Shown here: in pieces, positions 49,306-61,401 of the stretch
How the letters are laid out: each line of letters starts with the position of its first letter
Position numbering within the stretch: position 1 is the stretch's first letter
From: Dioscorea cayenensis subsp. rotundata
Taxonomy: Eukaryota; Streptophyta; Magnoliopsida; Dioscoreales; Dioscoreaceae
Direction: 5' to 3'
Length of the DNA: 64,000 nt
Assembly (NCBI RefSeq): GCF_009730915.1
Contig: NC_052480.1
Coordinates: forward strand, 21,526,419-21,590,418
Notes under the pieces: model-generated
What the model saw: the letters and a program-made list of their open reading frames with translations, nothing else
Databases searched by the model: none
What the model was told of the DNA's origin: nothing
Translations under genes and position numbers: made by a program

Positions 49306-50691
49306 AATGTAAATATCCAAGGAGAAAGAAGAAAAATGAACATCAACAGTATAAAAAACATAAAAAAGGGAATTATAATTATATAGAAATTTCAAAACAT
49401 ACTATTTCTGCTTTTCATATCGGTAGGAAGGGTAAATTGGTCTTCCCCAATTATATTAAATGCATTTGCATGCATCTTGAACTTTGAAATCCAAATAAGG
49501 GACATCTTGGGTATTACCAAAATTTGGGCTTTTATCGGTCAAATGAAACCTTGATAGGGTTTTTTTAATCAAAATAATAAGTTTGTAATTAAATGATATT
49601 TGAAAAGAACTTATTAACTAATACACATTGTTCTAAGTTCATTTTTACAATGCCAGCATTTAGTTATATCTTGATCTATAGAGACAATGCAAAATTATAT
49701 TAAAATAAAAAATTTATTATAATATATTTTTGTAAGAAACATAACATTTGTGTGCTTGTGCGTGTGTTTTTCTTATGAGGTTAATCACAGTTGTGATAAA
49801 TTTATCATATTTATTTATAAATTTAAAATTAAAACAAAATTAATGATAAAATTAAAACAAAATTGATGAGAATTTACACTCAATTCTTTATAAAAAAAAT
49901 CCATCAATAAATTATCTATATGAGATATTAGAAGAAAATCAAAATAAATATGAATAATATTGTTGAATCTTTTGTACAATGTATGTATTTAGTTTTTTAT
50001 TAATGGATATTAAAATTAAATTACATGTATTAATGATATGGTATTTATCTTATCAGAATGGTGGATGATGCTGGATGCTCTCTATGAATGTATGGAAATT
50101 GCACATTCGTATGTTACCTTTTTAATGTTTTAGAATATCTATACATATATTTTTAAATAGTTGTATAATTTTTAAAGAAGGTGTCAAAGAAATTTTTAAA
50201 ATTTTTTTTAAGAATCTTCTTTATTTGTATTAAATATGATAATGGTAATTGAAAATGCTTAATTCGAAACTAATTCAAATTAAATATGCTTAATATAGTT
50301 CTTAGAATCAACTAAAAAGTCAAACCTTTTTAAGCTCTTGGTCTCGAATTAAACGGTTCAAACATTGGCTCATTCGGCTAAATGGGAGATTTATAAAATT
50401 CATTTTGAATATTAATTTAAAATTATAAAATATTTTTTTGATTATATAATTATATAATATATAATTTATAATATAATATTATTAACATTACTTTTAAAAT
50501 AAACAATTTAAAAAATACCAATTGCTAATTAATTTTCATTTATATTAAATATAAAATTAATTACTAGAAAACAGTAATTATACTTATTCAATAAATATCC
50601 ATAAAATATTCAAAACCAATATATACGAACAATTTCCATTGTATATATATAAATTTAATATGCTTCACATAAGCGCCATACATATAATTAA
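49306..50691. other. AT-rich, no gene
   Basis: Nothing recognised on either strand. Confidence 0.6.
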
Positions 50692-50982
50692 GGTTTAATT
50701 GCCATACAGGTCCTTATAATTGTGTACTTTATACCTTTTTAGTCATTCTAATACTTTTAGGTATAATTAAGTCCTCATATTTGGTCGAGTTGGGTCGTTC
50801 TAGTCCACGGCAATATTTTTAGGTACAATTAAGTCCTTGCAATTTACACTTGTCCATCTACACCGTGAACTAGAATGACCCAACTCGACTAAATATAAGG
50901 ACTTAATTGTACCTAAAAATATTGTAAGGACTAAAAGGGCCGAAAGTACACAATTACAGGGACCTGTACAGTAATTAAAACC
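50692..50982. mobile_element. Fold-back MITE with long inverted repeats
   Basis: The two arms, each over 100 bp, are imperfect inverted copies: left ggtttaattgccatacaggtc, right read inward GGTTTTAATTACTGTACAGG. Both continue through taattgtgtacttt, taggta(t/c)aattaagtcct and gtcgagttgggtc. A small asymmetric segment with ccgtgaac/tccatctacac lies at the centre. The long-TIR layout suggests a Mutator-like MITE, but no 9-bp target duplication was identified. It can form a near-complete hairpin. Confidence 0.8.
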
Positions 50983-51086
50983 TCTAGTAGCTTCCCTAAA
51001 CTATAAAATAATTGCTTTTGCCTTCAAATTATATAAATATTTATTTATTATTCAATTTTGAAAATTTTTGTTTTGGCCCCTTAATT

Positions 51087-51126
<40 letters not shown>

Positions 51127-51976
51127 GTGTCTCAACAAATATCAACCGTTCAACCCTATTTCTACTAAACATACACTATAAAAAAACCAAAACCTAAAAC
51201 TAATCAACTCTAATGAACCCTAAATTACACTCACTGTAGCTACTTAATCTATTCTGTGCTCAACTGCGGATGTTTATAGGACGTTCTATAAATGTCTACA
51301 GTTGATGTATTCTAATATATATATATATTATATAGTTATTTGGTTCTATATTCAATTTTATAATTTGAGTACCAAGACATATAAGGTTGTCAATCGGTCC
51401 CTCCCCTACAAGGAACCCGATTCCCACCCGATCGAGGCCGAGAATAGGAAAAATTTTTTTGGGGTGGTGGCCAGGGCTGAGGAATATCCTCTTCGGCTCA
51501 GCCAGGCCCCAAAATGTTAAATGTTTTATTTAAATATTATATATATATGTGTGTGTTATTGTTTTTTATGTTATCAATATCTATATAAAAATCAAACAGA
51601 AACCCATATGTTTTTTTAATTAACAAATTAGTAATAATTAAATGAACATTACTGTTGTTCCAATGGGTCTTCAACATATATATTATATGATAATTGTGCA
51701 TATTGATATTTGGTATTAGACTTTTAACATGCCAACTACTCAAATTTGTTAATGTGTTTCTCAAGTATTAAGTATTTTTATGAGATTTTTCTCAAATATT
51801 TTATAAATTTTATTTTAAATAATAATAATATTTTTTATTTATAAAAATTTAATCAAGGTCAAGGAATTCCTAAATTTGAATAATCTCCACAAGGATAGGG
51901 ATGTGATAAAAAAATCCCCATAGGGACAGGGATGGGATAAAAAAAATCCCTGCACTCTGGTTTGGGATCAGGGATA
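50983..51976. other. No gene; microsatellite and possible TIR-element ends
   Basis: A (TTA)n(TA)n tract lies at 51089-51126. GC-rich degenerate blocks at 51390-51515 and 51885-51970 (words gatcgaggccg, ggatagggat, ggacagggatgggat) resemble ends of old hAT-like elements. No coding sequence. Confidence 0.45.
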
Positions 51977-52383
51977 TGTTAGAATTTTCATCAGAACTTA
52001 ATTACGACATCTATGTCGTACTATTATATGCGGAAGCAGGATCACTTACCTCCAGCCATAGCAAGTTGTAGAAGACAGTGAGAGTCTTTAAGTCCACGTT
52101 AGAAGAAATCAAGGGCTCTTCCAATCCATCATGTTCTCTCCCATCGATGGGACTGGGTATTCTCAAGAACGTTAGATCGGGGACCCTTGATGTTGTACAA
52201 TACATAATCCTTACCATCAAAGGATTAACTCCACTCAAAGTTTAAGTAAATCATTATCCAAAGTGCCAATTAGAGTTAACTTAGGATTCCATTAGATAAA
52301 GTCATAGACCACTTTATTTAATTTGAATTCAAATTGGATTAATATTATCACAAAGTTAATTCAGAATAGAATTCAAAGTAACA
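51977..52383 (-). repeat. 3' LTR of the Copia element
   Basis: 407 bp, TGTTAGAATTTTC at the left edge and AAAGTAACA at the right edge (TGTTA/TAACA ends). It abuts the PPT on its right. Confidence 0.85.
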
Positions 52384-52399
52384 TTCTCCCACTTGGTCC
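52384..52399 (-). other. Polypurine tract of the Copia element
   Basis: Minus strand GGACCAAGTGGGAGAA, the form common in plant Copia elements directly before the LTR. Confidence 0.8.
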
Positions 52400-54516
52400 A
52401 ACTTTATCATAGGTAACTTAATATCCATTTACATTAACCCATAAAAATCCGCATGTTTACATCAAAGAAATAAATTACACGAATCATGGCAGTAAGTCAT
52501 TATTATAAATCGAGTATTACCTTCCATACATTACGATGCAATCTCTCTCTTCAATGCAAACCTATATATTGCATTTTATCGTAATAAATAAGCCAGATGC
52601 TTATTCGGGTCCAACCCATAAATAAATATGCATATACTTAACAGTTGTTATTTCTCAAACTTAATGTATACACTTGACCAGAAGACAACCAAACACGATC
52701 AAGAGTTTCAATAAAGATCCATGTTATCCAATATAGCTTATCAAATAAAAGTTTACAGAAAATAACCAAGTCCTATCTGTTCTGCATATGATCCTTAAAT
52801 AACTTAAGCGCATGCATTTCATATAAGGATCGGCAAACATCAATTCAGTGCTAAGGTGTTGCGGAACATAATAACTGAATTATCAAAATTAATGGACTGG
52901 AGATAAAAATTCATTATCTTAGCCCAAGCACAAAACTCTTCAACTATACACCCAACAACATTACCTCAACATACTCAGCATTAATAGATGAAATAGCAAC
53001 TAAAGAAATGTATTTTTTTTCAAAAGATAACTCTGTTGGCAGTTATAAGAGGTAAGTGAATGTTGATTTGACAAGATCAACAAGGCCAACAAAATCTTAA
53101 TCCGAGTAATCAACAATATCAAAGTTGATAAATATAAGCATGTACTCGTCACTTTCTTTATGGTTTCTCAAAATCTAAAGATCATAATGACATATTCATA
53201 ACATTCTAATAACAACTGCAATGCCGAGCTTTCAACAAATTTAAACATAAATAGGGTTTCTCAAACTTAAGCTTAAGGAATGTTTTCTAATTGCTCTCTT
53301 TTAAACACACCACTATTAAAATAAACTATGCATTAGGTAAATAAATTTTCATCTGATATCTCTTATAAACTTTATAGATATAGATTTCTTGAGACCAAAC
53401 TATAATGCCTCAAAATAACTCTTGATGAACTCAATGTCGATGACATAAGACACCTTAATTATATCATTCAAACCAAAATTTTTAAAGAGTAACTGCACCC
53501 ATAATATATCTACATAATCTTAAATATAACTAAAATATATATGTGCTCATGGTATATAAATGATTCGCATTATTCTCTTGAAAACTAAATGAAGAGATAA
53601 ATCATGAAATTTCAAATACCACCAACGGAATACTTATTGTAGTATTATGCGGATTTCTTGAATTACACATCCAAAGCCTTACCTTTAATAAAGAGGAATT
53701 CTAGAGGTCATATGCTTCTTTTACAAATTCTTTATTAAAAGGTCAATTTTCACATCTAAGTTAAAATGAGCAACAAATGTTATAATAACATGAAAACCAA
53801 TAGAAAACATGAGAAAATCTCTTGTAATCTATTCCATTTATATGAGTAAATCTATTAGCAAAATAGTATTATCTTGTATCACTTAATGTAGCCTAATGAG
53901 TCCGTTTATTTTTCAAAACTAAATAGTCTCTACCATATATGATAATTCAACAAGATCCCAAATACCATAACATATTATAGAATCAATATCATACTTTATG
54001 ATTTTAGACAACATTTTAGTTTTACTAAAATTAATTAATGCTTGTGAAAAGTTTTAAAGTTACAATTGGCTCAAAATTATATATACACAACATGTTTACC
54101 CAAAAGCACTTATTCTAGTTGATCTGTTTACAATTTCATCACCATGACCTTAAAGAGTTCGTTCAATATTCATCTGAACTTGAAAGATGTTATTTATAAC
54201 AACCACATGATCTTCCTCAAAACTTGATAGGTTAATCCCTCCTATTGATCAAGTCATTCATAACAATTTACATTTGTTGAATATGCAGTTCTAGTGATAT
54301 AAATTAAACAACAAACTTTATATTCGATAGACTTTTAGGTAATCTTCAAAAGAATACATGTAACAGTCATTGAGTCTAAATTTTCTCTCATATGGATTAG
54401 AAACCTTATCAGATATAAGAAATCCAAATGCATATATGTTACAAACAAAGTTTGCAAACTAAATTCCTCTTGTCATTTTAATTTCATTTTGTAGGTTTAC
54501 CTTCCTTTTATGCAAT
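52400..54516 (-). pseudogene. Copia pol relic, integrase to RNase H part
   Basis: Heavily decayed, read on the minus strand in shifting frames. Around 53780-53700 the RT motif reads HFNLDVKIDLLIKNL then a stop and KKHMTS, corresponding to the LDVKTAFLNG..EEVYM block. At about 53470-53340 a stretch with YVIDIEFIKS and FGLKKSISIKFIRDI corresponds to the LGIEI..GLSQK.YI.K.L block. To the right, at about 54516-54440, DCIKGR followed by a stop continues the cysteine motif after the GAG-preintegrase domain. The assignment is by eye from short motifs, but their order and spacing agree with Copia pol. No open frame longer than about 60 codons remains. Confidence 0.6.
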
Positions 54517-54533
54517 CCATACTAAATTCAAAG
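54517..54533. repeat. LINE target-site duplication (left)
   Basis: CCATACTAAATTCAAAG, identical to 60508-60524; two further T could be shared with the poly(T). Confidence 0.92.
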
Positions 54534-54623
54534 TTTTTTTTTTTTTGAACAAAGAAACAAAGCTCTAAGAAAAAAAGAAAAAAAATAACTAGAAAAAGAG
54601 ATTGAAGCTACGACAGAGATCCT

Positions 54624-57600
54624 CTAGCCATCTGGGACGATCCAAGCCCTGAGAGAAGAGAGAGAGAGAGAGACGGGGGTTTGATCTTCCATAGTGCGCC
54701 AAAGCATCAACAATTTGGTTATCTGTCCTGGGAATGGTCTTGATATTAGAACAGGAATTGAGAAGCTTAGATTTAAGGCTGTTGATATCTCGCTTGAAGT
54801 GTCATGCAACGCAGCTGTCAAAGTGTTTAAGCAAACGATCAATACCTGGACAATTGCAGAGAATTCAATTAGGGAACCAGTTAAAAGAACTACACTAGTC
54901 AAGAGCAAAATGAATGGCCACAATTTCCGCAAAAATTGGAGAATCAAAGACACAACTCTTAGAACCAACAAGAAAAATATGACCAGCATTAGAGATAGCA
55001 ATAAAGCCTAATCCATAACCCACAGAAAAATCAGACCAAGAAGCATCAGTAAATAGGCTAACAGTACTCAAAGGGCAAGAAGGGTTAGAATACTCCCTGA
55101 TTTTTTGCCAATAGAGTTGAAAAAATTCAAGCAATAATTCCAAGCTCTCCCAAAGATGGAGTGATATTTCGGATACCAGCCTTTAAAGATTAAATTGCAT
55201 CGCTCCTTCCAAATAATCCAAGCAATAGTGGCTATAAGAGCTTTGAAAAAACCATTAGAGTTTTTAAAAACCAATCTATTAGTGAGCCAAATACCATAAC
55301 TAAACTCAATTAAAATAATAGGATCCAAATTGAAACAAGAACACAGAGTATTCCAACAAGGCATAATTTTAGAGCAGTTCCAAATAATATGAGAAGCATA
55401 TTCAGAGACCAAACCACGTAAATGACACTAGGTAAAAGGTCCAATGTTAAGACCATACAGGTAATCACTAGTGGGAAGTTTATCGTGGGCTAACTTCCAA
55501 ATAAAAGTCTTAATACGGGGCAACACACAGAGTCTAGATATAGTCCCAACCCAGCCAAGGCTGAGGATCATGAGTAACCAAGTAGTCATAAACAGCAGAA
55601 GCAACAGAGGTTCTCAGAGAACGAGGTCCCCAAACCCAAAGATTTTGGGAATTTAAATCAAACATGATATTTTTGATCCACTCCTAATCAAGGTTGGGAC
55701 CAAAGATGTTCTGAATAAGGAAGAAATTAAGATTACCATTAAGATTATAATCAAAAAAACTCAGGCAATCAAAATCAGAGTCCATGTTGATATATGTAGG
55801 TTTAAACATAATGGGAAGGTCCATGAAGCAAGGGTCCTTCCAGATGTCAAAACTGTAAAGGTTAGAAATGAGAATTCTAAAATGAGATTAAGATTCTGAG
55901 CAGAGCGAGAGATTGATTTGAAAAACCAAGAGGTTTTAAGAGGGGAACTAGAGATCCAGGGATTCCAATTAGGATATTTATGTTTAAAGATGTCCACCCA
56001 GATCTTGTTCACAGAGTTTAAAATAGAGAAGATGTTCTTGGCCATTAAAGAGTGCCTAACATTTCTAGGGTTTCTGAGACCAAGCTTTCCCCCCCACCCC
56101 ATCTCCCCCCTTCCTCCCCCCTTTAGACTTTTTGAGAGTAGTAACTGTCCAACCAAGAGTGTGTACCCCCTCAGACTTTTTGAGAGTAGTAACTATCCAA
56201 CCAATAGTGTGTAATTTACGCTCATTGCCTCCATGACTCCAGAGAACAGGTCTAGCAAGTTTGGAAATTTGATCAAGAATAGAATCTAGAAGGTGCATAA
56301 CCGAAAGGAAATAATTTGGAAGAGAAAAGATGGAACTATTGAGTTGGGTTACTCTGCCCGCGGTGGAGAGAGAAGCATGATTCCAAACAAAGAAACTGTT
56401 ATGAACTTTGGAAATGAGGGAGTTTAATTGAGGAATTTGAATTCTAGTAGGGGAAATAGGGATACCCAGATAGTTAAGAGGAAAGAAGCCTTGTTTGATG
56501 CCTAGAATAGAAGAAATGGATTTTGAAAACTTTTTATTACACCAAGAAGGAAAATAGACAGCAGATTTAAGGGGATTGGGCTTTTGACCGATAATAGGAT
56601 GATACAGATAGAGGCATAAAAGACAATTGCGAGTAGTGTTGAGAGTGGCTTTGGTGACCAGAAGAAGGTCATCAGCAAACATCAGATGGTTGAAATAATG
56701 AGAAAGAGATGGACTAAAACCTGGGACTAGGGAAAGAGAAAGAGCTCTGTTAAGAATGGCCGAGAGATTTTGGGTAACTAGGAGAAAAAAAAAGGGGGGG
56801 AAATGGGATCTCCTTGCCTTAATCCTCTACTACTAGTTATTTTAGGGGAACTATGGCCATTAATCAGGAAGGAGAAAGAAGCAGAAGAAATGCAAGCATG
56901 AATCCAAGATATCCATAAGTCCGGAAAACGCATTTTTTGGAGGGTAGCAAAGAGCGCATTCCACTCGACAGTATCAAATACTTTTTCAATGTCTATTTTT
57001 ATGATCATCCTAGAAGGGGTAGGGTACTCAAAATCAATAAAATGGACAATCTCCTGGGCTACTATAACATTATCGGAAGAGCCACAACCGATCAAAAAAC
57101 CTGTTTGCTCCGTATCGATAAGTTTATGAATGACTTTTCTAAGGCGATTGGCAAGTATTTTAGAAATAATTTTATAGCTAACGTTGCAAAGCGAAATAGG
57201 ACGGAAGTCTAAAACAAAAGAAGGGTTATCTTTCTTGGGGATAAGAGCAACAAAGTTCCGGCCCCAAGAAGAAGGGAGGATGCAGGTGTTGAAAAAATGA
57301 GAAATCGCATTAAAAAGGTAATCTCCAAGAATATTCCAATAAAAAATGTAGAAATCAATGTAAGGCCATCTGGCCCCGGACTTTTACTATGAGGCATAGA
57401 GAAAAGAGTTTGATAGACTTCCCTTTTGGAGATCGATCTAATCAAATCAGCTCTCTCTATATCCTCTAAAACAGCAAAATCATCCGGAATGGCATTAAAG
57501 AAGACCTTCACATCAAAATTGGAAGAGGAGTGCCAGAGGTTTTTATAAAAATCCAGAAAACAGTTTTCAATCTTAGAGTGTTTAGAAACTATAGTACCTA

Positions 57601-58665
57601 AGGAGTTGTGAATAGCTTGAACTTTGTTTTTATGACGACGGATTTTCATAGAGGAATGGAAAATCTGGAGTTCCGATCACCTTCCGACAACCAAAGCATC
57701 TTAGCCCTTTGACTCAATAGATAAAGTTTTGCCGTAGGAGTGTTGGGTGTCAGTTAAAGAGCGCACGGAACCAGATTGGAAGCCAAGGGTTGGCGGGGTA
57801 TCCAGCAGCAGCTACAACATTCTGGATTTCCGCTTCAATGTTTCTGAGTTCTTGATCCAGCGGATGGACACCCGAAGATTTCCATCTGAGAAGATTTTTC
57901 TTAGTTAGAGAGATGGAATGAGAAAAAGAAAGCATCGGGTTAGGAGCAGAAGGAGAAGACCAAGCTTTAAGAACACAATCATGGCAACCGTCATAGTCAA
58001 ACCAAAAATTTTCAAAACAGAAAGGTTTTTTAGAGAGAAAAGGAGGATTAGAGAAAATCAAGAGAAAATGAGAGAGTGATCCAAGATAGTACGAGGAAGA
58101 TGTTTATTTGTAAAATTATTAAAGATAGTAATCCAGTTGGTATTGGCCAAGTATCTGTCAAGTCTAGCCCAGCGCCTGGAGAGACCTGACTGACCATTGG
58201 ACCATGTGAATCTAGAACCAACAAAGCCAAGATCAACCAGATTATTATTGAGAATAAAAACCGAGAAAAGAGAAGCCTTAGTAGAATAATTACGAAAAGT
58301 ACCACCTTTATGATCTTCATCGGAGAGAATAGCATTAAAATCTCCGGCAAGGATCTAGGGTAAGTTCAAAGAAGATATACCAGATAATTTTTCCAGAAGA
58401 ATGTTATTTGAGGAGATGACCAGATGAAGAACAAAACGAGAATTAGCCACTACAGTAACAGAACCGAGGTCGCGTCGCCAAAGGACAATAATACCTCCCG
58501 AAAGATCCATCGAAGGGATACCAGCCCAATCCCAGTGTTTAGTAAGAGTGTTACAAAATAAGTGAGTGCGAACAATGTCTATTTTAGTTTTGACCAAACA
58601 AAGAAGCTTCAAGTTAGAAAGGCCCCTGCAATTCCAAGTAAAAAATTTTAAAATCGATGAAAAAA
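54624..58665 (-). pseudogene. LINE ORF2: endonuclease, reverse transcriptase, RNase H
   Basis: On the minus strand: endonuclease (58665-57760; FFTWNCRGLSN, then a TAG at about 58355 before ILAGDFNAI with the Asp/Asn pair intact, RWARLDRYL, ILDHS); RT (about 57400-56000; GPDGLTL, FVALIPKK, KIDIEKVFDTVEW, LRQGDPISPP, MFADDLLLV with both Asp kept); connection and zf-RVT (56000-55200; SLMAKNIF, then SEYASHIIWNCS); RNase H (55080-54640; SLFTDASWSDFSVGYGLGFI, AEIVAIHFALD). Stops and frameshifts occur near 57650-57750, 56800, 56110, 55700 and 54900, so it is a pseudogene although catalytic motifs are well kept. The usual initial ATG of the endonuclease is not seen before FFTWNCRGL. Confidence 0.92.
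56100..56212 (-). repeat. 48-bp tandem duplication and C/G-rich expansion in LINE RT
   Basis: Two copies starting at 56125 and 56173 (agactttttgagagtagtaa...) encode 16 residues twice (minus: IGWIVTTLKKSEGV and LGWTVTTLKKSKGG). They are followed by a pyrimidine-rich C tract at 56090-56123 on the plus strand that shifts the frame. The positions fall between the RT thumb and the GLRN motif. Confidence 0.85.
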
Positions 58666-58689
58666 CAATAAGACTAGGAGGAAGAGAAA

Positions 58690-60502
58690 GATAGTCAAGA
58701 GTTAGGGTTTCTTCTCCCTTTATTCAAGCGAGAAGAGCATCTAGAAGGGTCTTTTCTTACTAAGGATTCAAGTTTGATATCCTTTTGAAAGTGTCTGAAT
58801 GTCATATTATCATCAGGTTCCATAGGAGCATCTGAGAGGTCGGAGTCTGAGGGCAACAGGGAAGAAGAAGTCTCCATGTTAAGATCTCCAGACGGCTCAG
58901 AAGCCAGAGCGTTTACCACCTTCTCCACAGCTAAAAGATGAAGACCATCGGTAACCATATTACCACCAAAAGAAGGATGGTTTACCGAGGAGATGAGAAT
59001 AGGAGAATGGGAGGAACGAGGGGTGTCAGACAAAGAGGAATTTGGGTGGCCAACATTCGCAACATCCAACGGTCGATCAGTTCAAAGACTTAGAGAGGGA
59101 TACTCCTCGGGTTGGTGCTGAGTACTGAGAAAAGGCTCCCCGTTCCATGTGTTAGAAAGGATAGGAGGCACACCATTCTGAGTGTCAGAGAGAATAGAGG
59201 GAGTGGTAGGGTCCCAAGGCAGAAGAGGAACGTTGGGCAGAGCGAGAGGGGCTGCACTGCTCTTACCCAATCTAAAAGGTGTTTTCAAAATGGATTGAAG
59301 TTTGCCTCAAACAGAGCGACCGCCACGTGTCGCATGCATGCGAGATAGGCCTCCTTTCGGAAACGAGGGAGGGCATGTAGGGAGACACGTGTCAGCCATC
59401 GAAGAAGGGGAAAGTTGGGAAGGCTTAGGGTTTGCTCGAGAACCATGGTCGCCGTTGCGGTCATCGGCATGGTCACCGGAATTAGCACCACCATGGCCCC
59501 CGGGAATGACAGCTCCTATTACAGAGGATTAACCAAGGTCCATAGTCACGTTCAAAGTCTTTAATAACAGAAGAAGGAGAAGGTCGGTAGGCATGGCCAT
59601 CAACTTGCTCCTTACCAGCCCCATCAATCTGCATGTTAGGAGAGGCGTTCACCGGCGGCCCTGTAACCAACTGTTCAGGGGGCAAACTATTTTTTGACCA
59701 CAGAGGGATGCTGGAGAAGGAGCAATGGGCCTCACCATGACCGATTCTGCCACATCTGTAACAAAAAATCTGTAACTTTTCATAGAGAACAAGCACGAAA
59801 ACTGAATGAACCCCATAATTAATTTAGGTGCCAAGTTGCAGAGGCTGGGAAAGATTCACCTCCACACAGACACGGGCAAATTTCGCCCTGGAGTGATCAA
59901 GAGAATGATCATCAACTTTAAGGACTCTGCCGAATTGAGAGGCCACCATTCAAGAATATCTCCAGTCCAAAGTTCCATCGGAAGATGGAAAATTTGAATC
60001 CAAACAGCGGCCATTGAGAGCTTCTCAAAAGCCGACTGGAAGGTTTCTTTCCAAGGCCCATCCCAGAGGAGGCGATTAACCATGTCCAGCGATTTGCATT
60101 TGATATAATAGTATCCGTTGGGAAGGTTAGCGACAGAGAAAGTGCCGAGACCTCTCTAAGCATGTGCAAGAGCAAGTTTGGTTTGATCAAGCGGCAGAGA
60201 TTTACCCAAGAACTTAGCATACAAAGAAGTTTGCATAGCCTCTCTGCCATTAGACCAAAGATCTTGATCAATAGTAACAAAGGATTTTAAAGAGCTCTTG
60301 AGTTTGTCAAAATGCTCGCGCTGTAAATGCATTAGAGTTTCAACAGTTGAGGGCTTCGAGTTTGAGTTGACGACGTTTGCTCAAGAGACGCCGGGGCGGG
60401 TACCAGATGGAGAAGCGGAGGATGGAGATGGCCCCGCGGGGGGCGCCGGGAGGAGGGTATAGGAGTGGTTTTTCAGGCTGAGAGTTTTTCAGGAGGCTCA
60501 TT
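58690..60502 (-). pseudogene. LINE ORF1: DUF4283 and CCHC zinc-knuckle protein
   Basis: The nucleic-acid-binding ORF1 protein of plant L1 elements. A start at 60497 (MSLLKNSQPEK) opens a proline-rich head that soon loses frame. The DUF4283-type domain follows (60330-59870; ALAHA with a stop, then LPNGYYYIKCKS, MVNRLLWDGPW and SLDPNF-like segments in a second frame). The zinc knuckle at about 59770 is CYRCGRIGHGEAHC (C-x2-C-x4-H-x4-C, intact). A Ser/Pro-rich tail runs to about 58690 with KGRRNPN near its end. Several frameshifts (about 60160, 60000, 59500, 59290, 59075). Confidence 0.82.
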
Positions 60503-60507
60503 TGTCA

Positions 60508-60524
60508 CCATACTAAATTCAAAG
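60508..60524. repeat. LINE target-site duplication (right)
   Basis: CCATACTAAATTCAAAG, identical to 54517-54533. Confidence 0.92.
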
Positions 60525-61400
60525 TTAACACATCAAGAGTATCAATTACTCCATCATCTTTTATTTTTCTTATAGAGATTATCCTAATCTCCAATGCCAC
60601 AATATAGAAGAATTTCATATATGTGAGATTAAGTATACACACACTATATTTAGAATAATCCTTCTTTATATGTCTCAATTTACCGTAAGAAACATTTAGA
60701 ATTCTTTATTATTGCTAACTTTAATAGGTATTGTCCTTTATTCTTTGCTTATACATTTTCACAATTCTCTATTATCAAACTCCTTTCCTTATAAACACAC
60801 ATGGTTAAAAACTATGATTAACCATTTACCTTTATATGTGTTATATGAGATTTTAAAGTAATAATAAGAGAGTTATTGATGGAAAGATACATAAGAAAGC
60901 TAGATTAACTTAACCTCAAGAGATTCAAATGAGTCATTATCATTCTTAATGATATGCTATTTTACATATTTATTAATAGTGAACTTTATTGGTGATAACT
61001 CTAATATTAGTATACTAGAAATGACTTATCCAAAGTTCTAAATTAGAAATCAATAGTCTTTAACAAATTCTTAATATGTTCACAATTAAGAATTGAACTA
61101 CGTATACCAGTAGTTATGTGATTTTAATAAGTATTATTCTCAAGTAATCACATCACTCATAATAATTATACAAGACAATCACCCTCTAAATACTAGTGTT
61201 GAAAACAATATGTAGTTCAAAATTCATAATAGTGTAAACATTGGCCATATATTTAAATAGAGAAGAATTCACCTTTTTAAACTATATAGTTATCATCACT
61301 TAAATAGAGAACATTCAATGATCATATGAAAACCTTGGAACTCAAACTATTACAAATAAAATAACTATGATTATCCAACAAAATTTGAGGTAAAGAAACA
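60525..61400 (-). pseudogene. Copia gag-pol relic, GAG-preintegrase part
   Basis: The minus strand at about 60610-60508 reads VALEIRIISIRKIKDDGVID then TLDVLTLNLVW, corresponding to the LWH.RLGH.S.KR...L..DG domain before the integrase. The first His-containing part has decayed (WH.RLGH became VALEIRI). The LINE cut the gene just after this block and the frame resumes at 54516. Further right only AT-rich sequence with no clear gag motif remains. Confidence 0.6.
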
Positions 61401-61401
61401 A

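Larger units (their letters stand above)
54534..60507 (-). mobile_element. Near full-length L1-type LINE, minus, nested in Copia pol
   Basis: 5974 bp between identical 17-bp target duplications. The 3' end is a 13-A tail (poly(T) at 54534-54546 on the plus strand). The 5' end begins just inside 60507 and holds ORF1 (DUF4283 and CCHC), then ORF2 (endonuclease, RT, zf-RVT, RNase H). The element is GC-richer than its host sequence. Length and completeness agree with an intact plant L1, but frames are broken. Confidence 0.93.

Noticed and set aside
59112..59532. Plus-strand open frames over LINE ORF1
   Set aside because: Antisense shadows of the GC-richer ORF1 sequence.
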